Shown one piece after another: positions 53,951-56,058 of a stretch of DNA of 56,058 nucleotides (position 1 is the stretch's first letter; each line of letters starts with the position of its first letter). The DNA lies in the NCBI GenBank assembly GCA_937901895.1, contig CALGTD010000188.1, positions 1 to 56,058 on the forward strand, read 5' to 3'. The notes under the pieces are model-generated. The model ran no database searches. It worked only from the letters and a program-made list of their open reading frames with translations, and was not told the origin of the DNA. The stretch comes from an uncultured Spartobacteria bacterium. Lineage in GTDB: Bacteria > Verrucomicrobiota > Verrucomicrobiia > Chthoniobacterales > JAATET01. The position numbers and the translations under genes were made by a program.

Positions 53951-54559
53951 TTGAAGCCGGTTGATTACCCCGAGCCGTTCCAGCAACTGGCGCGGCAGCT
54001 TCGCCGACTTCCATCCATCGGGGCCCGCAGCGCGGAGCGGATCGCGCTCTGGCTGTTGACGTCGCCGGATGCCAATCGCGAGGCGCTCGCGCATGCTCTG
54101 GCGGAGACCTCCAGCGTGCGTGCGTGCGGGAAGTGCGGCTTCTTTGCGCTGGAATCCCTTTGCGAAATCTGTCGCGAGCCGTCGCGTCTCGGGCGCGAAA
54201 TTTGTGTGGTGGAAACCGCGACCGATATTCTGCCGATCGAGCGAACCGGGATGTTCGGCGGTTCCTATCACTCCCTGGGAGGCCGGCTTGCCCCCCTGGA
54301 AAATATCGGACCGGAGGACCTGAGGATTGACGTGCTCGTGGAACGGATCGCGGGCGAGCGTCCGTCCGAGATCATTCTTGCGCTGAGTGCGGACGTTGAA
54401 GGGGAGGCGACGGCGAACTATCTCGCGAGGGTTCTGCAAGCCACCGGGGTGCCGGTGACGCGAATCGCCCAGGGGCTGCCGGCGGGGGGAGGGCTGGAGC
54501 ACGCGGACTCGCTGACCCTCCAGCGGGCACTTGCGGGACGCCGCGGAATCCGGGACTGA
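53951..54559 (+). CDS. recR: Recombination mediator protein RecR
   Basis: RecR works with RecO (or RecF) to load RecA on SSB-covered single-stranded DNA. The 202-residue protein uses a TTG start three bases after the cyclase stop. It contains the helix-hairpin-helix entry RRLPSIGARSAERIALWLL, the C4 zinc finger Cys59/62/71/74 (CGKCGFFALESLCEIC), a Toprim domain from residue 84 (EICVVETATDILPIERTG), and the Walker-B-like segment around residue 175 (TRIAQGLPAGGGLEHADSLT). Length matches the family. Its placement behind the kinase/ClpX-like/cyclase genes without a spacer makes it part of that transcript. Confidence 0.96.
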   Translation: MKPVDYPEPFQQLARQLRRLPSIGARSAERIALWLLTSPDANREALAHALAETSSVRACGKCGFFALESLCEICREPSRLGREICVVETATDILPIERTGMFGGSYHSLGGRLAPLENIGPEDLRIDVLVERIAGERPSEIILALSADVEGEATANYLARVLQATGVPVTRIAQGLPAGGGLEHADSLTLQRALAGRRGIRD

Positions 54560-54703
54560 CCATCCGGCTTGACCGGTGGTGCGCTGTGGCCCCGAGCGAG
54601 AAATGCGTCCGCCTTGCGGGCCGAGTGCAAGTCCCGGCTTCGCTCGCACGAATTCGACAGAGGGCGAAGTTCTTCCGATCGGGCGGAAGTAGCGCTTCTG
54701 AGG

Positions 54704-54728
54704 CCGCATCCCGTTGACTGGGATGCGG
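54704..54728. repeat. 9-bp inverted repeat behind recR
   Basis: CCGCATCCC and GGGATGCGG form a perfect 9-bp stem around a 7-base loop (GTTGACT). No T-run follows on either strand, so it is not a typical intrinsic terminator; it may still be part of a structured RNA or mark the end of the recR transcript. Confidence 0.4.
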
Positions 54729-54797
54729 TGCCCCGATGAGACCGATGAGACCCCGAAAAGTCGAATATTTGGAGGTTTGAAGGTCGACGACAGCTAG

Positions 54798-54809
54798 TTT
54801 GTATACAAA
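54798..54809. promoter_or_regulatory. Palindromic operator-like site 1
   Basis: A perfect 12-bp palindrome TTTGTATACAAA that stands out in the GC-rich background, upstream of a TTGACA box at 54819. The same core TTGTATACAA recurs 43 bp downstream (centre to centre), about four helical turns. The shape and core resemble operators of GntR-type regulators; the factor is not encoded in this window. Confidence 0.6.
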
Positions 54810-54818
54810 AGACGCTTA

Positions 54819-54824
54819 TTGACA
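54819..54824 (+). promoter_or_regulatory. Candidate -35 box (TTGACA)
   Basis: A perfect match to the sigma-70 -35 consensus, 174 bp upstream of the PEP-CTERM start. The expected -10 position falls in the second palindrome (54842-54851), where only partial matches (TGTATA, TATACA) are seen. Binding of a protein to that palindrome would therefore block the promoter. Confidence 0.45.
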
Positions 54825-54841
54825 GAGTCTCGAAAGTGGCA

Positions 54842-54851
54842 TTGTATACAA
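54842..54851. promoter_or_regulatory. Palindromic operator-like site 2
   Basis: A 10-bp palindrome TTGTATACAA sharing its core with site 1. It overlaps the expected -10 region of the TTGACA promoter, so a repressor could bind here, possibly joining with site 1 by looping. Confidence 0.6.
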
Positions 54852-54859
54852 CCCATGAA

Positions 54860-54945
54860 CATCCCGTCCTACGACGGGATGCTCGAATCCCCGGAACAAG
54901 ATGCATCCCCCCGCCTTTCGCCGGCTTCGCTCTCGCGAAGTCGGC
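54860..54945 (+). promoter_or_regulatory. Two hairpins in the 5' leader of the last PEP-CTERM gene
   Basis: First hairpin 54860-54881: CATCCCGTC pairs with GACGGGATG over a CTAC loop (9 bp, perfect). Second hairpin 54920-54945: GCCGGCTTCGC pairs with GCGAAGTCGGC over a TCTC loop (11 bp with one G-U). Both lie between the predicted transcription start and the ATG. They could stabilise the mRNA or act in post-transcriptional control. No known riboswitch core was recognised. Confidence 0.45.
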
Positions 54946-54997
54946 CAAACGCCCGGCGCGTGTTTCTCGCTTTGGGGGAATTCAACCTCCTACTCCA

Positions 54998-55810
54998 ATG
55001 ATTAAATCCACCTCACGTATCCTCACGATCGGCCTTCTCCTGGTCGGCGCGGGCATTTCCCAAACGGCTTCAGCCGCCATCAAGGCTGGCGACAGACTCC
55101 TCATCGACTTCGGACCCAGCATCGTTCCAGCTGACGGTTCTCCAATGGTTTCCCCGGACAGCAACGGGCTCTACTGGAACAATGCCATCATGAACCAGCG
55201 AAATGCCAAGGGAAACCAGCCTCCCGACGTCGTCAACATGGTGACAACCGCTAATATCGCCACTGGCGTGAATATTACATTCACCAACAACTGGCAGATG
55301 AATGGGAACGAAGCTGGTGGTTTGTTGGATCCCAATCCGTCTTTCCTCGGGGACCTCGCTCAAGTTAACGCCACTCGCGACTACATTTTCCTCAACACCT
55401 CGGATTCGGGTTCGTCGGCATCAATGACCTTCTCCGGGTTGAATCCATTGCTGACCTACGACTTCCAGATCTTCGCCACTCGAAGGGAGACGAATGTCCG
55501 CACTACTCGTTATTCGATTACGGACGTCAATGGCCTGCACACCTATGACCTGCAGACATCGGGGCCCGGAATCGGAGCTGGTGGATATAACGGAAACAAT
55601 GATGAGTTGGCTTACCTGACGGGCATCGTTCCCAACGAATTCGGAGAGATTACGTTGACCCTCTCGTCACCCACCAACAATTTCGCCTACATCGGCGCCA
55701 TGAGCCTCACGGCGGTGCCTGAGCCTCATGAAATGGGCCTCGCGATCGCAATGGGGTGTCTCGTTCTCGTTGCGGTGCGCCGGTATCAGCTGCGTCGTGC
55801 GCAGGTCTGA
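54998..55810 (+). CDS. PEP-CTERM exported protein
   Basis: A 270-residue secreted protein with a signal peptide (RILTIGLLLVGAGISQTASA) and a PEP-CTERM tail (VPEPHEMGLAIAMGCLVLVA, then RRYQLRRAQV). The mature domain is beta-rich; MTFSGLNPLLTYDFQIFATR and the final YIGAMSLTAVPEP stretch resemble the carbohydrate-binding-like jelly rolls often seen with PEP-CTERM tails, but no enzyme motif is seen. The start was placed at the ATG before IKSTSR; a frame open further upstream is interrupted by the hairpin-rich leader and has no signal-like quality. It stands alone behind the palindrome-flanked promoter and in front of a strong terminator. Confidence 0.85.
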   Translation: MIKSTSRILTIGLLLVGAGISQTASAAIKAGDRLLIDFGPSIVPADGSPMVSPDSNGLYWNNAIMNQRNAKGNQPPDVVNMVTTANIATGVNITFTNNWQMNGNEAGGLLDPNPSFLGDLAQVNATRDYIFLNTSDSGSSASMTFSGLNPLLTYDFQIFATRRETNVRTTRYSITDVNGLHTYDLQTSGPGIGAGGYNGNNDELAYLTGIVPNEFGEITLTLSSPTNNFAYIGAMSLTAVPEPHEMGLAIAMGCLVLVAVRRYQLRRAQV

Positions 55811-55846
55811 GCCATCGGCGTAAGAGCCTTCTTTGTTGAAGCAGAG

Positions 55847-55875
55847 TGGCGGCTTCCCAGCTTGGGAAGCCGCCA
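55847..55875 (+). terminator. Intrinsic terminator after last PEP-CTERM gene
   Basis: A perfect 13-bp stem, TGGCGGCTTCCCA paired with TGGGAAGCCGCCA, over a GCT loop, followed by TTTTCTTTGG. It begins 36 bp past the stop codon. This is a textbook rho-independent terminator. Confidence 0.88.
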
Positions 55876-56058
55876 TTTTCTTTGGATGAACCGCCCAAGG
55901 CCAACCACGAAGCCTTGCTGCTCCAGGGGTGGTCACGAACCGCAGGCCGCGGGGACCGTCAGGTAGATCACGCAGGACAATCCAGGCGGGATGTTCGTGG
56001 CAGGTAAGCGTTCCATCAAGCGCCAGTTGACGGAGTCATAGATGTCATACGGAGATGG

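Larger units (their letters stand above)
54560..54997 (+). other. 438-bp intergenic leader and regulatory region before PEP-CTERM gene
   Basis: No open reading frame of credible coding quality was found on either strand. The first 240 bases hold several inverted repeats and a tandem GATGAGACC duplication (around 54736-54753), with no tRNA or known RNA family recognised. From 54798 a promoter-operator arrangement begins: two TTGTATACAA-type palindromes, a TTGACA box between them, and then a roughly 140-base leader with two stable hairpins before the ATG. Confidence 0.6.

Noticed and set aside
54590..54680. Possible tRNA or small RNA after recR
   Set aside because: No T-loop (GGTTCGAATCC-like) or cloverleaf can be drawn; kept only as an unexplained repeat-rich stretch.
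54836..54997. Upstream in-frame extension of the last PEP-CTERM gene
   Set aside because: It covers the two hairpins and gives a basic peptide in front of a clear signal peptide; the ATG at 54998 fits secretion better.
55933..56058. A 41-codon open frame on the minus strand running in from the right edge (PSPYDIYDSVNWRLMERLPA...)
   Set aside because: Too short to judge, no recognisable motif, and another minus frame is also open nearby. It could be the C-terminus of a gene beyond the window, but the sequence here does not settle it.
1..56058. Insertion sequences, integrases, phage genes, toxin-antitoxin pairs or defence genes
   Set aside because: None of the proteins carries transposase, integrase, phage or nuclease-defence motifs, and no terminal inverted repeats with target duplications were seen.

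Overview
This is a GC-rich bacterial chromosome segment with tightly packed genes, many short start/stop overlaps (ATGA or GTGA) and several GTG or TTG starts. Four secreted proteins end in a PEP-CTERM sorting tail, two of them large Gly/Thr/Asn-rich beta-helix proteins. Together with a TIGR02597-like protein and TPR proteins coupled to ExbB/ExbD, this points to the Verrucomicrobiota (Chthoniobacter/Terrimicrobium/Opitutus-like). That assignment is an inference from gene content; there is no rRNA or tRNA in the window. No insertion sequence, prophage or CRISPR array was seen.

Layout. 1-1768 (minus): start of a type I polyketide synthase running off the left edge. 2017-3510: PEP-CTERM beta-helix protein. 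3595-11175: nuoHIJKLMN, the membrane arm of respiratory complex I plus NuoI; nuoA-G are absent here. 11299-12919: two secreted surface proteins. 12999-14676: ndk, a small membrane stress protein, and a TPR protein. 14740-20975 (minus): family B DNA polymerase, ABCG-like transporter, and two unknown envelope proteins. 20987-22272: K+ channel and a small lipoprotein. 22273-25764 (minus): tetrapyrrole operon hemA-hemC-cobA/hemD. 26007-26723: DUF2071 protein. 26720-29176 (minus): lipoprotein, glucuronokinase-like GHMP kinase, and GalU-type nucleotidyltransferase. 29280-33663: proC, TPR protein, D,D-carboxypeptidase, UvrD/Rep helicase. 33696-37936: sugar porter and a second beta-helix PEP-CTERM protein with a strong terminator. 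38043-39095: secreted trypsin-like protease. 39222-44689: TPR, TPR-like, ExbB, ExbD, ExbD. 44706-49277: LysR regulator, acyltransferase, LptF/G permease, type 4 uracil-DNA glycosylase, RluD. 49331-54559: Ser/Thr kinase, ClpX-like AAA protein, degenerate nucleotide cyclase, recR. 54998-55810: a fourth PEP-CTERM protein behind a structured 5' leader with paired palindromes.

How the genes fit together. NuoHIJKLMN would form the proton-pumping arm of complex I, with its other half encoded elsewhere. HemA, HemC and CobA/HemD cover glutamyl-tRNA to uroporphyrinogen III and precorrin-2, except HemB. The GHMP kinase and GalU pair could convert glucuronate to UDP-glucuronate in two steps. The TPR/ExbB/ExbD set looks like a self-contained, proton-motive-force-driven envelope machine. 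The kinase/ClpX-like/cyclase/recR run mixes signalling, protein remodelling and recombination repair.

Most noteworthy: a PolB whose proofreading motifs are broken at two of three sites; a ClpX-like unfoldase with a duplicated C-terminal small domain and no zinc domain; a nucleotide cyclase with both metal aspartates replaced by glutamate; a plant-type glucuronokinase next to galU; the TPR-ExbB-ExbD-ExbD operon; and the palindrome pair flanking a perfect -35 box upstream of the last PEP-CTERM gene.
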